A DNA stretch of 64,000 bases from CAYRWR01 sp964428015 (GTDB lineage: Bacteria > Spirochaetota > Brevinematia > Brevinematales > CAYRWR01): contig CAYRWR010000013.1 of the NCBI GenBank assembly GCA_964428015.1, positions 14,302 through 78,301 of the forward strand, given 5' to 3'. The translations under genes were made by a program, and so were the position numbers. Below are positions 18,843-27,995 of the stretch, one piece after another. The notes beneath the pieces are model-generated. The model did not search any database, had not been told where the DNA came from, and saw only the letters and a list, made by a program, of their open reading frames with translations. The stretch's first letter is position 1. Each line of letters opens with the position of its first letter.

Positions 18843-20327
18843 CTAAACAGTAAATTTTATTTTTTCCTGCCTGCACATGGCCTGAGCCAGTTTTCTCCCC
18901 CCCATGGCAGCGGGTGGTAGTCCGCCTCCGGGCGTCACCCATTGACCGATCATATAGAAATTTGATAACCCGTTTAAACGTACCGGCAGCTGCTTCATCA
19001 TGTTGTTTTTGTCGGGCAGCCAGCCTTCATAACTGCCTTGCCAGTTTCCGGTATAGCGGATGATAGTTTCCGGGGTAGCCACATCGACTACCTCCACCTT
19101 GTTGCTAAAGTCACCAAAATAACTCTCCGCTTCCAGGATGATCCAGTCTGCAATGCGTTTCTTCTCGGCTTCATATTTCAATTTATCCTTTTTCCTGAGG
19201 TCTACCCAGTACTGGTAATTATAGGTATTGATCATCGAGATCACCGGAGTCTTGCCTTGAGGTGCCAGGCCTTCACCCCGATTGAAGAATCGCAGTCCCA
19301 CATTGGTCAGGGTCTGTTTTCCTCCTTCTATACTGAGGCTGTGTTTAGCAGGAAAAAAGAAAGTGGAGACCGGCCCTTCAAATTTTCTATTTATCCCCAG
19401 GGACACAAAGATTAGAGAAGGGAAAATTTTCCAGCTGGTATAGGCATGGGTGAGTTTGGGATGGGAAAATTTGCCTTCCAGCATACGGTTCAGGGTGGTA
19501 TAGCCGTCTGCCGCGGAGATAATATAATCCCCATAGATCTTTTTATCTTTAATGCTGATGCCTATGGCCTTCCCGTCCTCTACCAGCACTCTGTCAACCT
19601 TGCTATGGTAGAAAATTCTGCCGCCGTGATTTAGATAGGTCTTTTCGATGGCACGGGCAAATTCCAGTGAACCGCCCACGGGATAACCATTCGTACGGGC
19701 CGCCATAAATCCCAGCATCATCATCATGCCTATCACGGGGAAATCATCCATAGAGCCCATGCCGTACATTTCCAGAAAGAACTGCTTTAAAACAGGGCTT
19801 TTAAATTTCCCGGCAAAGCGGGTGACTGTCATACCGCCCCATTTTAAAAACTGGGGCATCATCCCGGCCATTTTCAGCATTAAACCCAGCGTCTTGTCCT
19901 CGTTGCGGCCCGGCATATCCATTTTGGAAAATGATCGGATACCTCTGATGAAGCTGTCTATAAACCGGGTGTCTTCCGGCCCCAGCCGGTACATTTCAGC
20001 GCGGAGCTTTTCCGGATCGGTATATACGGTAAAAGCCTCTCCGGCTTTATTTTCCCACCGGATATAGATATCACTTTCGATCATAGTACGTCCCTGTACT
20101 GCTCCCAGCTCCTGCCAGAGATGATACAGGCTTTTACCCGGAGATGACCCCATCAGCCAATGTATGCAGAAGTCAAAAACATACCCCTTCCGTTCCCAGG
20201 CTGTGCACACCCCTCCCGGTAGACTATGCATCTCATAAATCTCGGTGTCAAATCCGTTCCTGGCCAGATAAGACCCTACCGATAAACCATAGACTCCGCC
20301 CCCGATAATCAGCACCTTTTTAGGCAT
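18843..20327 (-). CDS. CrtI/RetSat-like FAD-dependent oxidoreductase
   Basis: The product has 494 residues. It opens with the dinucleotide-binding motif KVLIIGGGVYGLSVG and then YEMHSLPGGVC, the pattern of phytoene desaturase and retinol saturase-like flavoproteins. The C-terminal FAD motif is IGQWVTPGGGLPPAAMGGR (about 465-483). Relatives saturate or desaturate polyprenyl or carotenoid chains, or reduce other lipids; the substrate is not defined here, since no phytoene synthase gene is visible. The ATG at 20327 has GGAGGAAAG just upstream. A short inverted repeat (GTTCA, 6 bp, TGAAC; 20349-20364) beside a possible -10 could be an operator, but this is weak. It is flanked by terminators on both sides, so it is probably monocistronic. 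Proximity to an exporter gene and the mevalonate operon suggests an isoprenoid or lipid substrate. Confidence 0.82.
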   Translation of the reverse strand: MPKKVLIIGGGVYGLSVGSYLARNGFDTEIYEMHSLPGGVCTAWERKGYVFDFCIHWLMGSSPGKSLYHLWQELGAVQGRTMIESDIYIRWENKAGEAFTVYTDPEKLRAEMYRLGPEDTRFIDSFIRGIRSFSKMDMPGRNEDKTLGLMLKMAGMMPQFLKWGGMTVTRFAGKFKSPVLKQFFLEMYGMGSMDDFPVIGMMMMLGFMAARTNGYPVGGSLEFARAIEKTYLNHGGRIFYHSKVDRVLVEDGKAIGISIKDKKIYGDYIISAADGYTTLNRMLEGKFSHPKLTHAYTSWKIFPSLIFVSLGINRKFEGPVSTFFFPAKHSLSIEGGKQTLTNVGLRFFNRGEGLAPQGKTPVISMINTYNYQYWVDLRKKDKLKYEAEKKRIADWIILEAESYFGDFSNKVEVVDVATPETIIRYTGNWQGSYEGWLPDKNNMMKQLPVRLNGLSNFYMIGQWVTPGGGLPPAAMGGRKLAQAMCRQEKIKFTV

Positions 20328-20412
20328 ACTTTCCTCCACCTTTTTATAGTTCAGGTAATTGAACAAATCAGAAATGGATTATTGACACCTTATTTCATGG
20401 TTTTTATTTTAT

Positions 20413-20446
20413 CAAAAAAAATACCCCCGTCATTTAAACGGGGGCT
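20413..20446 (-). terminator. Rho-independent terminator of the RND exporter gene
   Basis: The inverted repeat CCCCCGT / ACGGGGG (20424-20430 and 20438-20444) has a 7-base loop. On the minus strand it is followed by A and then a run of eight T residues. It ends the tetR-exporter operon 37 bp past the exporter stop. Confidence 0.85.
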
Positions 20447-20482
20447 TTACAGAAATCTGTTACAAAAAGATCAGACACTGAA

Positions 20483-22633
20483 TCAGTCTACCAGCTTTTT
20501 TTCCCTGCCGATACCCAGCAGTCCCGGTAACAGACTCAGACTGAGAAAGGCGCTCAGGAGCATAGTCACCCACATCAGTAGTGAAAGGGTGGTATGAATC
20601 TGCAGAGGGGAAAGGATCATGACAGTAAAACCGATTGACAACCCCATGGCATTGGCCAGGACCGGTGTCGCCACGAAATGCAGCGCTTCTGTTGCCGGCT
20701 TCTTATGGCCTTCTCTTTTAAAATGGTAAAACAGGGAGGTAAAGTGAATAGCGTAGTCTATTCCCACCCCTATGGTCATTCCCGACATGATACTGGTTAT
20801 AATACTGATATCAATTTTCATAAATCCCATTACCGCGAAAAGGCCAGCCAGTGTTATCATAATCGGCACTATAGATACCAGTCCAGCTTTGAAAGATCTT
20901 ACAAAAATACTGGTCAGCAGGAACACACTGGCCAGGGCTATGATCAGCGATTGAATGAGCTGATTGATAATCCTGATGTTCATACTCATGATTTCAAATG
21001 CCGTACCTACCGGATAGGCCTGATGCCCCGTCTCCTTTTCCAGTGCGGCAATTTTCTGGGTAATTTTATCCAGAGTATCGGAGTGTTGATTGTCAGTAAA
21101 CAGCAGTACTCTGATCCAGCCTGATTCAGATACAAAGCTGTGATACAGATCCGGGTTCTGGCTTTTCATCTGGGCAGAAATAAACTGGGCTATAAACTGA
21201 CTGTCAGGATAACCTTTGGCTGGCCCCATCATGCCGGCAATCTGTTTTATGACACTGTACACTGACACACTGGAGGTTATCAGCCCTTCCTTCTCCAGAT
21301 CCCTCTGAAAAGCCAGCACTGACTTCGCGAAATCCGGATAATATACGTCTTTTGCCTTGATCAATACCATCTGGGGATAGGCTCCCCCCACATGCCGGCC
21401 CAGCTCTTCAATAGACTTCCTGACCGCGGTTTCAGGTTTGTACATATCCGTCATGGAAAAGTCGGCCCGGAGTTTGAGCAGACCAGGTACCGAGACCCCT
21501 ATAAGTACCAGGGAGATTAATACAGCCCGAACCCCTGTGAGTTTATACAAGCCCTGTGCTATCCGTGAGACCTTTGCCTGGTCCTTAGCGGGCAGGGGCT
21601 TCTGGTGGAATAGCATAATAGGCAGGATGATCCAGGTGACCACTCCGGCCAAAAGGATTCCTCCCGCCGCGGTAATGGCCATCTCCTGAATGGCAGCAGA
21701 GTGGATGGTTAAAAGGGATAAAAATCCGGCCATGGTAGTGAGACTGGTTAAAATGATAGGTATGCCCACTGCTTTCAGTGTGTGGGCAATAGCCTCTTTA
21801 TTGGTGGCACCTTTGCCCAGTTGGTCCATGACATGGCTGGTGACATGCAGTCCGTCAGCCGAACCCAGTACAATGATAAAGATAGGTACCAGAACGCTCA
21901 TAATGGAAATGCTGCCCCTGACCCAGCTCAGGATTCCCAGAGTCAACACAGCGCCAATAATGGCTGGTATCATAGACAGGATGGTAGCCCTGAAGCTTCC
22001 GATTCTGAGGCGGAAGACCAGCAGCATCAGGAAAATAGCCATAGGGGGAAGAAAAAGTAAAATCTGCAGCACATAATTAAAGATCTCACTTTCCAGAAAA
22101 GGTTCTCCCGACAGGGAATATCCCGGAATTTTCTGATCAGCCAGAGCCTTGACTGCCTTCACTGTGAGACGATAGTCAGCTTTTTCCTTCATCTGCAGCC
22201 GTATCAGGAACCAGGTCCCTTCTGAATCTGTAATGATGCCTTTTATCCCCACATTGAGTTGCATGAGCATGGATAACTGTTTTTTTATTACAGAGTCTTC
22301 CTGATCAGCTAAAGTGTCGGGGAAGGCTGCCATAGCCCGGGCGATGCCGGGAATCTTGTCACATTCTCGGGTAAAATCAACTATAGTACGGATACCCTTA
22401 GGGGTAGCCTTACCTGGTGCTAACAGCAGCATCTGGCTGGTATCCCCGAACGCTTCATCCATCAGCTTCTTACCCTGCTTATAGGGTGAATCCTTGGGAG
22501 CAAACAGATCAAAACTGGTAACAATATTGACCCTGAAGATTCCTATTAGAGATAAGATGATGGAAACTGCCACAAGAGCCATTAAAGGCTTCCCTTTCTT
22601 TTCCAAAAAATCACAGAAATCCTTGATGTTCAT
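20483..22633 (-). CDS. RND superfamily (MMPL/patched-like) exporter
   Basis: The 716-residue protein has the duplicated architecture of the RND superfamily. One N-terminal membrane helix (about 16-35) precedes a periplasmic domain, then comes a block of five helices (about 185-345). This is repeated with a second periplasmic domain and a final five-helix block (about 555-710). SSD-like segments include VLVPIFIIVLGSADGLHVTSH and SGMTIGVGIDYAIHFTSLFYH; the latter carries the GxxxDY-type helix 4 motif with aspartate for proton relay. Relatives such as HpnN and MmpL proteins move hopanoids, sterol-like lipids and glycolipids to the outer envelope. It overlaps the TetR gene by 4 bp (ATGA), so it is co-expressed and likely controlled by that regulator. 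Confidence 0.88.
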   Translation of the reverse strand: MNIKDFCDFLEKKGKPLMALVAVSIILSLIGIFRVNIVTSFDLFAPKDSPYKQGKKLMDEAFGDTSQMLLLAPGKATPKGIRTIVDFTRECDKIPGIARAMAAFPDTLADQEDSVIKKQLSMLMQLNVGIKGIITDSEGTWFLIRLQMKEKADYRLTVKAVKALADQKIPGYSLSGEPFLESEIFNYVLQILLFLPPMAIFLMLLVFRLRIGSFRATILSMIPAIIGAVLTLGILSWVRGSISIMSVLVPIFIIVLGSADGLHVTSHVMDQLGKGATNKEAIAHTLKAVGIPIILTSLTTMAGFLSLLTIHSAAIQEMAITAAGGILLAGVVTWIILPIMLFHQKPLPAKDQAKVSRIAQGLYKLTGVRAVLISLVLIGVSVPGLLKLRADFSMTDMYKPETAVRKSIEELGRHVGGAYPQMVLIKAKDVYYPDFAKSVLAFQRDLEKEGLITSSVSVYSVIKQIAGMMGPAKGYPDSQFIAQFISAQMKSQNPDLYHSFVSESGWIRVLLFTDNQHSDTLDKITQKIAALEKETGHQAYPVGTAFEIMSMNIRIINQLIQSLIIALASVFLLTSIFVRSFKAGLVSIVPIMITLAGLFAVMGFMKIDISIITSIMSGMTIGVGIDYAIHFTSLFYHFKREGHKKPATEALHFVATPVLANAMGLSIGFTVMILSPLQIHTTLSLLMWVTMLLSAFLSLSLLPGLLGIGREKKLVD

Positions 22634-23229
22634 CCTTGGTCTCCTTTTTTATCCCGATTTAAAATGCCATTTATCATTAATCTGCTCATAAAATTTAGTA
22701 CAGACTGCGGAGATCCTGATTCCTTAATAATTTCCTCAGTCCCCGGATTAGATACCAGAGCAGTAATAACCTGAATAATCAGATCTATGGAAATCATCGG
22801 GTCCAGTAAACCTTTATCCCGGGCTTGCTGCAGCAGAACTCCGAACCTGTCGCGGATAAGTGCTTCCCTGTGATTATTGATCCTGTCCCATAATTCCGGC
22901 TGTTGAACCCGTATCTTCTGGAGTACCGGGATTTTTAACCTGGCCAGAGTATTTCCCAGATACAGAAACCATTCTCTGAATACCTCTTCAAAGCTATCCC
23001 TATCTTGAAATCCTTTTAGTATAATTATAGATAATTTTTCTTCCACTTCATGAAAAAACACATCTATACTGGAATTGACCATTTCTGTCCGGCTCCGGAA
23101 ACAAATATAGAGTGTCTTTTTACTCATATGGAGTTGTGCTGCCAGGCCGTCCATGGTGAGATTGTGATGCCCCCGGAGAAAAATCTGCTCAAAAACAATT
23201 CGGCTGATGTGGTCTTTTTTATTTTCCAA
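22630..23229 (-). CDS. TetR family transcriptional regulator
   Basis: This is a 199-residue regulator. The N-terminal helix-turn-helix is visible in NLTMDGLAAQLHMSKKTLYI and FRSRTEMV (residues 20-50). The remaining helices form the ligand-binding domain typical of TetR repressors of exporters. The start is TTG at 23229, with AAGGGG six bases upstream; no ATG lies nearby in frame. A perfect inverted repeat sits 19 bp upstream over its own -10, which indicates autorepression. The gene overlaps the exporter by 4 bp. The divergent neighbour is the mevalonate operon, so the same operator might affect isoprenoid synthesis. The ligand is unknown; a lipid or isoprenoid metabolite is a reasonable guess. 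Confidence 0.9.
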   Translation of the reverse strand: MENKKDHISRIVFEQIFLRGHHNLTMDGLAAQLHMSKKTLYICFRSRTEMVNSSIDVFFHEVEEKLSIIILKGFQDRDSFEEVFREWFLYLGNTLARLKIPVLQKIRVQQPELWDRINNHREALIRDRFGVLLQQARDKGLLDPMISIDLIIQVITALVSNPGTEEIIKESGSPQSVLNFMSRLMINGILNRDKKGDQG

Positions 23230-23247
23230 TAGATCCCCTTATCTTCA

Positions 23248-23275
23248 GGAAACTAAATCAGTATATTTAGTTTCC
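23248..23275. promoter_or_regulatory. Probable TetR operator (11-bp perfect inverted repeat)
   Basis: GGAAACTAAAT and its exact complement ATTTAGTTTCC are separated by 6 bp. The size and symmetry suit a TetR-family dimer. The repeat covers the -10 element of the tetR promoter and ends 20 bp before the -35 of the divergent mevalonate promoter. Confidence 0.8.
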
Positions 23276-23288
23276 AATTTATATACAA
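23260..23288 (-). promoter_or_regulatory. tetR-exporter promoter
   Basis: On the minus strand TTGTAT (23283-23288), a 17-bp spacer and TATACT (23260-23265). The -10 lies in the centre of the inverted repeat, as expected for an autorepressed tetR gene. Confidence 0.55.
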
Positions 23289-23294
23289 ATTTAA

Positions 23295-23323
23295 GAGACA
23301 TAAATTTGCAAAATTGCTATAAT
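23295..23323 (+). promoter_or_regulatory. Mevalonate operon promoter
   Basis: GAGACA (23295-23300), a 17-bp spacer and a perfect TATAAT (23318-23323). Transcription should start near 23330, leaving a leader of about 105 bases. The leader contains a small inverted repeat, CCGGAT-AGCA-ATCCGG (23350-23365), of unknown role. Confidence 0.6.
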
Positions 23324-23434
23324 ATGACTATATTAGTATGATTTTACATCCGGATAGCAATCCGGTATTCACGTAAAAAAATCATAAACTAACTTAAGAA
23401 TAATCCATGTTACCATAAAAGTGGAGAAAAGGGC

Positions 23435-24709
23435 ATGAGTCAGACAACCATGGGTATCAGTGATATCAGGATCTTTGTGCCAGAACAGGAAATCAAACTG
23501 GATACCATTTTGAAACAAAGAACCCGGGAAGATAGCCAGTGGGAATTCCGGCTTACCAGAGCCATCCGGATTACCGGTCAAAAATCCCTGCGCTTTCCGC
23601 AAACCTGGGAAGACACGACGACTATGGCAGCCCAGGCTTGTATCCATTTACTGCAGCATCTTGACCCGCATCAGCGGGAAAATATCCGGTTTCTGACCAT
23701 CGGTACCGAGACTTCGGTGGATATGTCCAAGCCTGTATCCAGTTATGTGATAGGCCTCATGGAAAAAGCCGGAATGCCTCTCCCCTCTTCTCTGACTACC
23801 TTTCAGGTACAGCATGCCTGCGCCAGCGGAACACTAAGTCTGTTATCCGTTTGCGGATTATTGAACAGTACCGGAAAAACGGGGGATCTGGGTATCATCC
23901 TGACCTCGGATATCAGCCGATATGAAGCGCCTTCCACAGCTGAGATTACCCAGGGCGCGGGAGCGGTTGCGATATTGGTGGAAGAAAATCCCCGTTTACT
24001 GGAATTAGACCTGGCTGCACTGGGCTTGTATTCCCGGGACGTTGACGATTTTTTCCGACCTCTGGGATCCATCACAGCCCGGGTCAAAGGCGGCTATTCC
24101 GTCAAATGCTATATCGACAGTTTTCTGGGTGCCTTTGAAGACCACTGCTCCCGTATGGATGTGGACCCGGTACTAGAGCTTAAAAGTATAGATGTGTTCG
24201 CGCTCCATGTCCCTTACTCCCATATGCCCCTGAATGCGCTCTATAAACTATTCCGGAAATATCTCGAATTTGACCAGTGTCGTACTGAGGATTATCTCCG
24301 GGAAAAAGGTTTTTTTGATTCTATCCTGCCTGCCACCACCATAGGCAATATCTACACCGGCAGCCTCTTCCTGGGTCTGGTGTTTAGTCTCCGGGAAAGA
24401 CTGCGTGTGATGGGAAATAATCTGGTCGGAAAAAAAGTACTTTTATCCAGTTATGGTTCCGGGAATACCATGGCGCTTTTCACGGGCAGGGTGGCTGAGC
24501 AGGCACCACAGGTCATTTCCAACTGGGACCTGGACAGCTTGATGGACTCCGCCCGGCCGGCTGATTTTAAAAGCTATGAACACTGGATAAATAATGGAAA
24601 CCCGGGGCCCCGCTTTTCTCAAAAAGAACTGCTGCATAAAATCCCTCAGGGGAGGTTTTACCTGGAAACCATTCGGGAGGACGGCTACCGTGAATACAAT
24701 ATCCGATGA
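23435..24709 (+). CDS. mvaS: Hydroxymethylglutaryl-CoA synthase
   Basis: The enzyme condenses acetyl-CoA with acetoacetyl-CoA to HMG-CoA, the first committed step of the mevalonate route to IPP. The 424-residue protein carries the nucleophile loop QHACASGT (cysteine near residue 129), an upstream GTETSVDMSKP block and the histidine motif HVPYSHM near residue 262, all features of bacterial HMG-CoA synthases. It is longer than the roughly 390-residue staphylococcal form. GTGGAG precedes the ATG. It leads a six-gene operon, and its end overlaps the isomerase gene by 20 bp. The whole gene order matches Borrelia as I remember it. Confidence 0.92.
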   Translation: MSQTTMGISDIRIFVPEQEIKLDTILKQRTREDSQWEFRLTRAIRITGQKSLRFPQTWEDTTTMAAQACIHLLQHLDPHQRENIRFLTIGTETSVDMSKPVSSYVIGLMEKAGMPLPSSLTTFQVQHACASGTLSLLSVCGLLNSTGKTGDLGIILTSDISRYEAPSTAEITQGAGAVAILVEENPRLLELDLAALGLYSRDVDDFFRPLGSITARVKGGYSVKCYIDSFLGAFEDHCSRMDVDPVLELKSIDVFALHVPYSHMPLNALYKLFRKYLEFDQCRTEDYLREKGFFDSILPATTIGNIYTGSLFLGLVFSLRERLRVMGNNLVGKKVLLSSYGSGNTMALFTGRVAEQAPQVISNWDLDSLMDSARPADFKSYEHWINNGNPGPRFSQKELLHKIPQGRFYLETIREDGYREYNIR

Positions 24710-25772
24710 CCTTTCTGACCGTAAAACCCGGCACCTGGAAATTTGCCTGGATAGCGATAAATACCAGGTGGAAACCGGTGACACCCTGCTGGACAGGGTA
24801 CACTTCTATCACCGTGCTCTTCCGGAAATAAGTCTGGACGTCATTTCCACAAAAACTTCTGTATTGGGGTATGAAGCCCGGGGACCGGTATTTATCTCCT
24901 GTATGACCGGAGGCAGCGAAAAAGGGTATCAGCTCAATCGGCTGCTGGCGGAGGCTGCACAGGAAATCGGTATACCGGTAGGTATAGGCTCTTTCCGCGT
25001 CCTTGGGGATAAGCCCGAAACACTGACCCATTTCCGGATGCGGAAATTCGCCCCTACTGTCCCCATCCTGGCAAATATAGGTGCGGTACAGGTGAGAGAT
25101 ATTCCCCACACTCAGCTGATAGAGACTGCTAAAAATCTGGAAGCCACAGCTCAGGTGATCCATTGTAACCCCGGTCAGGAATTATTTCAGAACGGTGGTG
25201 ACCGGGATTTTAAGGGTTTAAAAGAAGCCCTATACCGTTTTATCAACCTTTCTCCTCTTCCAGTGATCATTAAAGAAACCGGGTTCGGTCTTCTTCCCGG
25301 TGAGGTAAAAGATCTCCTGGACCACGGAGCTTATGCGGTGGACGTAGCCGGGTCCGGTGGTACTAATTGGCTGAAGGTAGAAGCCTGTCGGGATACACCC
25401 GGCATCAGGGAATTATCCCGTCAGTTCGATGATTGGGGACATCCCACGGCCTTACTGCTGGCGGCTCTCTCCCCCCGTGGAAAAGTCTGGGCATCGGGAG
25501 GTATCCGTACCGGCATGGACATTGCCAAAGTGATCGCTTTGGGCGCTGATATGGCCGGTGTGGCCCTGAAATTTATTCGGTCGGCAGCCCGTAAGGGAAT
25601 AGAGGGGGTAATAGACTATTACCAGGGCCTGGAAAAAACTTTGAAAACCGTCATGCTCCTCACCGGAAGTCCTGACCTGGCCGCACTCCGGCAGGCACCC
25701 CGATATTATGACCCCTGGTTCGCGCAGCAGCTGCAATTATATCAGGATGGATTGAAGGGAGGGATAATATGA
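24690..25772 (+). CDS. fni: Type 2 isopentenyl-diphosphate delta-isomerase
   Basis: This FMN- and NAD(P)H-dependent enzyme interconverts IPP and DMAPP. The 360-residue product shows the type 2 features: an N-terminal RKTRHLEICL block, ISCMTGGSEKGY, a VIHCNPGQELFQ block and the FMN-phosphate region AGSGGTNWLKVE, then WASGGIRTGMDIAK. The start is set at GTG 24690: GGGAGG lies exactly 9 bp upstream and the conserved N-terminus begins a few residues later. An in-frame ATG 96 bp upstream would add residues with no family match. The gene overlaps mvaS by 20 bp and mvaA by 4 bp. The type 1 enzyme is not seen. Confidence 0.92.
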   Translation: MNTISDDLSDRKTRHLEICLDSDKYQVETGDTLLDRVHFYHRALPEISLDVISTKTSVLGYEARGPVFISCMTGGSEKGYQLNRLLAEAAQEIGIPVGIGSFRVLGDKPETLTHFRMRKFAPTVPILANIGAVQVRDIPHTQLIETAKNLEATAQVIHCNPGQELFQNGGDRDFKGLKEALYRFINLSPLPVIIKETGFGLLPGEVKDLLDHGAYAVDVAGSGGTNWLKVEACRDTPGIRELSRQFDDWGHPTALLLAALSPRGKVWASGGIRTGMDIAKVIALGADMAGVALKFIRSAARKGIEGVIDYYQGLEKTLKTVMLLTGSPDLAALRQAPRYYDPWFAQQLQLYQDGLKGGII

Positions 25773-27037
25773 AAATACCCTCGAATTTCCGCAGACTATC
25801 TCCCTCAGACAGACGGGCTGCCTTGTACCAGGAACTGGAGATGGACTCTCTGGAGCGCGATATATATAATGGTCTGGATCAGTTTTCTGAATTATCCGAT
25901 ATCCTGATTGAAAACTCCATCGGTTTTACCCCCATACCCCTGGGACTGGTACCGGCTTTCCCGGTCAATGGAAAAACCTATGCTGTCCCGCTGGCTACGG
26001 AAGAACCGTCCGTGGTGGCGGCGCTTAATTTTTCGGGTAAGATCCTGTCCCGTTGCGGAGGCATCACCGCTGTAGGAGCACCCTCTTTGACCAAGGGCCA
26101 GGTTTTCCTGGAAGGCACCCTCCCCGACGCAACCCAAAAAATTACAGATTCTATCCCCCATCTGGAAGAAATACTGATGGAACCCCTTCAGAAAATGACA
26201 GCCCGGGGGGGAGGATTGAGAGGATGGGAGATACGCTATCATCCCGGTCCGGAGGTATTGGAAGCAGGCTTCTGGGTAGACTGCGTAGACGCATTGGGCG
26301 CAAATCTGGTCAATACTCTGGCGGAAAAAATTTCTTCTCCCCTGGAAAAAATCAGCGGTGGTAAAAAGCTCATGGCCATTTTATCCAATAGCGGTGAAAA
26401 AAGATTGGCACACGCGGAATTCAACATGCCGGCCAGCCTACTGGGTATAGTCAGCGGAGACCCGGATGAACAAGCTCGGCGCATAGTGAAAGCCGGCATT
26501 CTGGCCACAGACATCCCCCAGCGGGCGGTGACGCATAACAAAGGTATTATGAACGGCATCACAGCCCTGGCCCTGGCTACGGGAAATGACACCCGTGCCC
26601 TGGAAGCTTCGGTGCATGCCTATGCCGCCCGTGACGGGCAATACCGCGGTTTGACTGCCTACACCCTGGAAGAGGGTGTACTCCGCGGCACTATCAGCCT
26701 GCCTCTGCCCCTGGCAACCTCGGGAGGTGCGACCGGTATCCATCCCGCCTGTACTGCCGCCCTGAAGATACTGGGTACTGATTCAGCAGCGGAACTCAGC
26801 GCTGTGACGGCGGCAGTGGGTTTGGCTCAGAATCTGGCCGCGTTGATCGCCCTTACGGGACAGGGTATACAGCTGGGTCACATGAAATACCATGCTTCCC
26901 GCCTGGCCTGGTCAGCCGGTGCCCGCGGCTCTGAAATTAAGCAGGTAGTGGGGGAAATGACCCGCCAGGGCCGGTTTGATCCCGGCACGGCCCGGACTAT
27001 CCTGGCCGGCTTGAGACAAGGGAAAGATCATGCATGA
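25769..27037 (+). CDS. mvaA: Hydroxymethylglutaryl-CoA reductase (class II type)
   Basis: It reduces HMG-CoA to mevalonate. The 422-residue length without membrane segments fits the soluble class II bacterial enzymes. Visible motifs are the N-terminal ENSIGFTPIPLGLVPAF region, VDALGANLVNTLAE (the counterpart of the DAMGAN motif near residue 175), THNKGIMNGI, and GQYRGLTAYTL. The C-terminal region includes GHMKYHASRLAW, which holds the catalytic histidine of the flap domain. Cofactor preference (NADH or NADPH) cannot be read. GGAGGG precedes the ATG; there are 4-bp and 8-bp overlaps with its neighbours. Confidence 0.92.
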   Translation: MKIPSNFRRLSPSDRRAALYQELEMDSLERDIYNGLDQFSELSDILIENSIGFTPIPLGLVPAFPVNGKTYAVPLATEEPSVVAALNFSGKILSRCGGITAVGAPSLTKGQVFLEGTLPDATQKITDSIPHLEEILMEPLQKMTARGGGLRGWEIRYHPGPEVLEAGFWVDCVDALGANLVNTLAEKISSPLEKISGGKKLMAILSNSGEKRLAHAEFNMPASLLGIVSGDPDEQARRIVKAGILATDIPQRAVTHNKGIMNGITALALATGNDTRALEASVHAYAARDGQYRGLTAYTLEEGVLRGTISLPLPLATSGGATGIHPACTAALKILGTDSAAELSAVTAAVGLAQNLAALIALTGQGIQLGHMKYHASRLAWSAGARGSEIKQVVGEMTRQGRFDPGTARTILAGLRQGKDHA

Positions 27038-27995
27038 AAAGACCTGGGCCGTGGCCCATCCTTCTCTGGCCCTGACCAAATACTGGGGCAAATCCGATAC
27101 CATCCGCAATCTTCCGGCGACACCCTCCCTGGCTCTGACCCTGAGCGGTCTGACATCCGAAGTGAGTGTTCAAGCCGCGGACAAGGATCAGATCATTCTG
27201 GATCAGCAGATCCAGCCTCCGGAACGCTACGCGCGTTTTTTTGCCCAGGCGCGCCGTCAACTGGGTTTAAATTGCGGCTTTTCCGTGCAGGCCCGGAATA
27301 ATTTCCCCACCGCGGCGGGACTGGCATCTTCCTCCAGCGGCTTCGCGGCTCTGGCCGCGGCCTTGTGCGCTATGAGCGACAGCTCCTTTTCCACCCATGC
27401 CGTCAGCAGGCTGGCACGGCTGGGATCCGGTAGCGCTTCACGGGCGGTGTACGGAGGATTTTCCCTGCTCCCGGCCGGGGGAAAATCCGCCAGGTTATTA
27501 TACGACAGGGAGTACTGGCCGGACCTGAGGGTCTTAATATGTCTGACAGATCCCGGTCCCAAATCCATATCTTCGCGTACCGCAATGGAGATTTCCCGTG
27601 CCACCAGTCCTTATTATTCCGCCTGGCTCAGAGATGCCCGGAGCCTAACCCGGGATGCCCGGAGCGCACTCCGGGAAAAAAATCTGGAAAAACTGGGCAG
27701 CATAATACGTCAAAGCTACCTGCGCATGTTTTCAGTATTATTTTCCTCACACCCCCCTATCCTGCTCTGGAATCCCCTATCACTGGCACTGATACGCTAC
27801 GCGGAAGAACAGCGCTCAAAGGGCATCAGCGTGTGGGAAACTATGGATGCCGGACCCCAGGTCAAGTATTTCTGCCAGGAGCAGGATCTGGATAAGATAA
27901 AGAGCGGACTATCTCAGCGCTTTCCCCATCTCCGGGTCCTGACGGCAGGTCCGGGACAAGGGGTACTTTCCGGTAGCGGGGAATTTCCGGCATGA
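27030..27995 (+). CDS. mvaD: Diphosphomevalonate decarboxylase
   Basis: This ATP-dependent GHMP-family enzyme converts mevalonate 5-diphosphate to IPP, the last step of the classical pathway. The 321-residue protein starts with AVAHPSLALTKYWGKSD, the family hallmark, followed by NLPATPSLALTL. The ATP-binding loop is GLASSSSGFAALAAA (about 92-106). The catalytic aspartate is expected in WETMDAGPQVKYF near residue 275, which fits the family motif. It overlaps mvaA by 8 bp and the kinase gene by 4 bp. DNA here is very GC-rich compared with the bamA region. Confidence 0.93.
   Translation: MHEKTWAVAHPSLALTKYWGKSDTIRNLPATPSLALTLSGLTSEVSVQAADKDQIILDQQIQPPERYARFFAQARRQLGLNCGFSVQARNNFPTAAGLASSSSGFAALAAALCAMSDSSFSTHAVSRLARLGSGSASRAVYGGFSLLPAGGKSARLLYDREYWPDLRVLICLTDPGPKSISSRTAMEISRATSPYYSAWLRDARSLTRDARSALREKNLEKLGSIIRQSYLRMFSVLFSSHPPILLWNPLSLALIRYAEEQRSKGISVWETMDAGPQVKYFCQEQDLDKIKSGLSQRFPHLRVLTAGPGQGVLSGSGEFPA

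Noticed and set aside
18234..18920. 228-codon plus-strand frame across the ATPase start and the terminator
   Set aside because: It runs through a terminator hairpin and two real genes on the opposite strand.
24594..24689. Upstream ATG start for the IPP isomerase
   Set aside because: It would place 32 unrelated residues inside the mvaS coding region. GTG 24690 has a Shine-Dalgarno at ideal distance and fits the family N-terminus.
26053..26364. 103-codon frame inside HMG-CoA reductase on the same strand
   Set aside because: It is an out-of-frame shadow in GC-rich DNA with no binding site or known motif.
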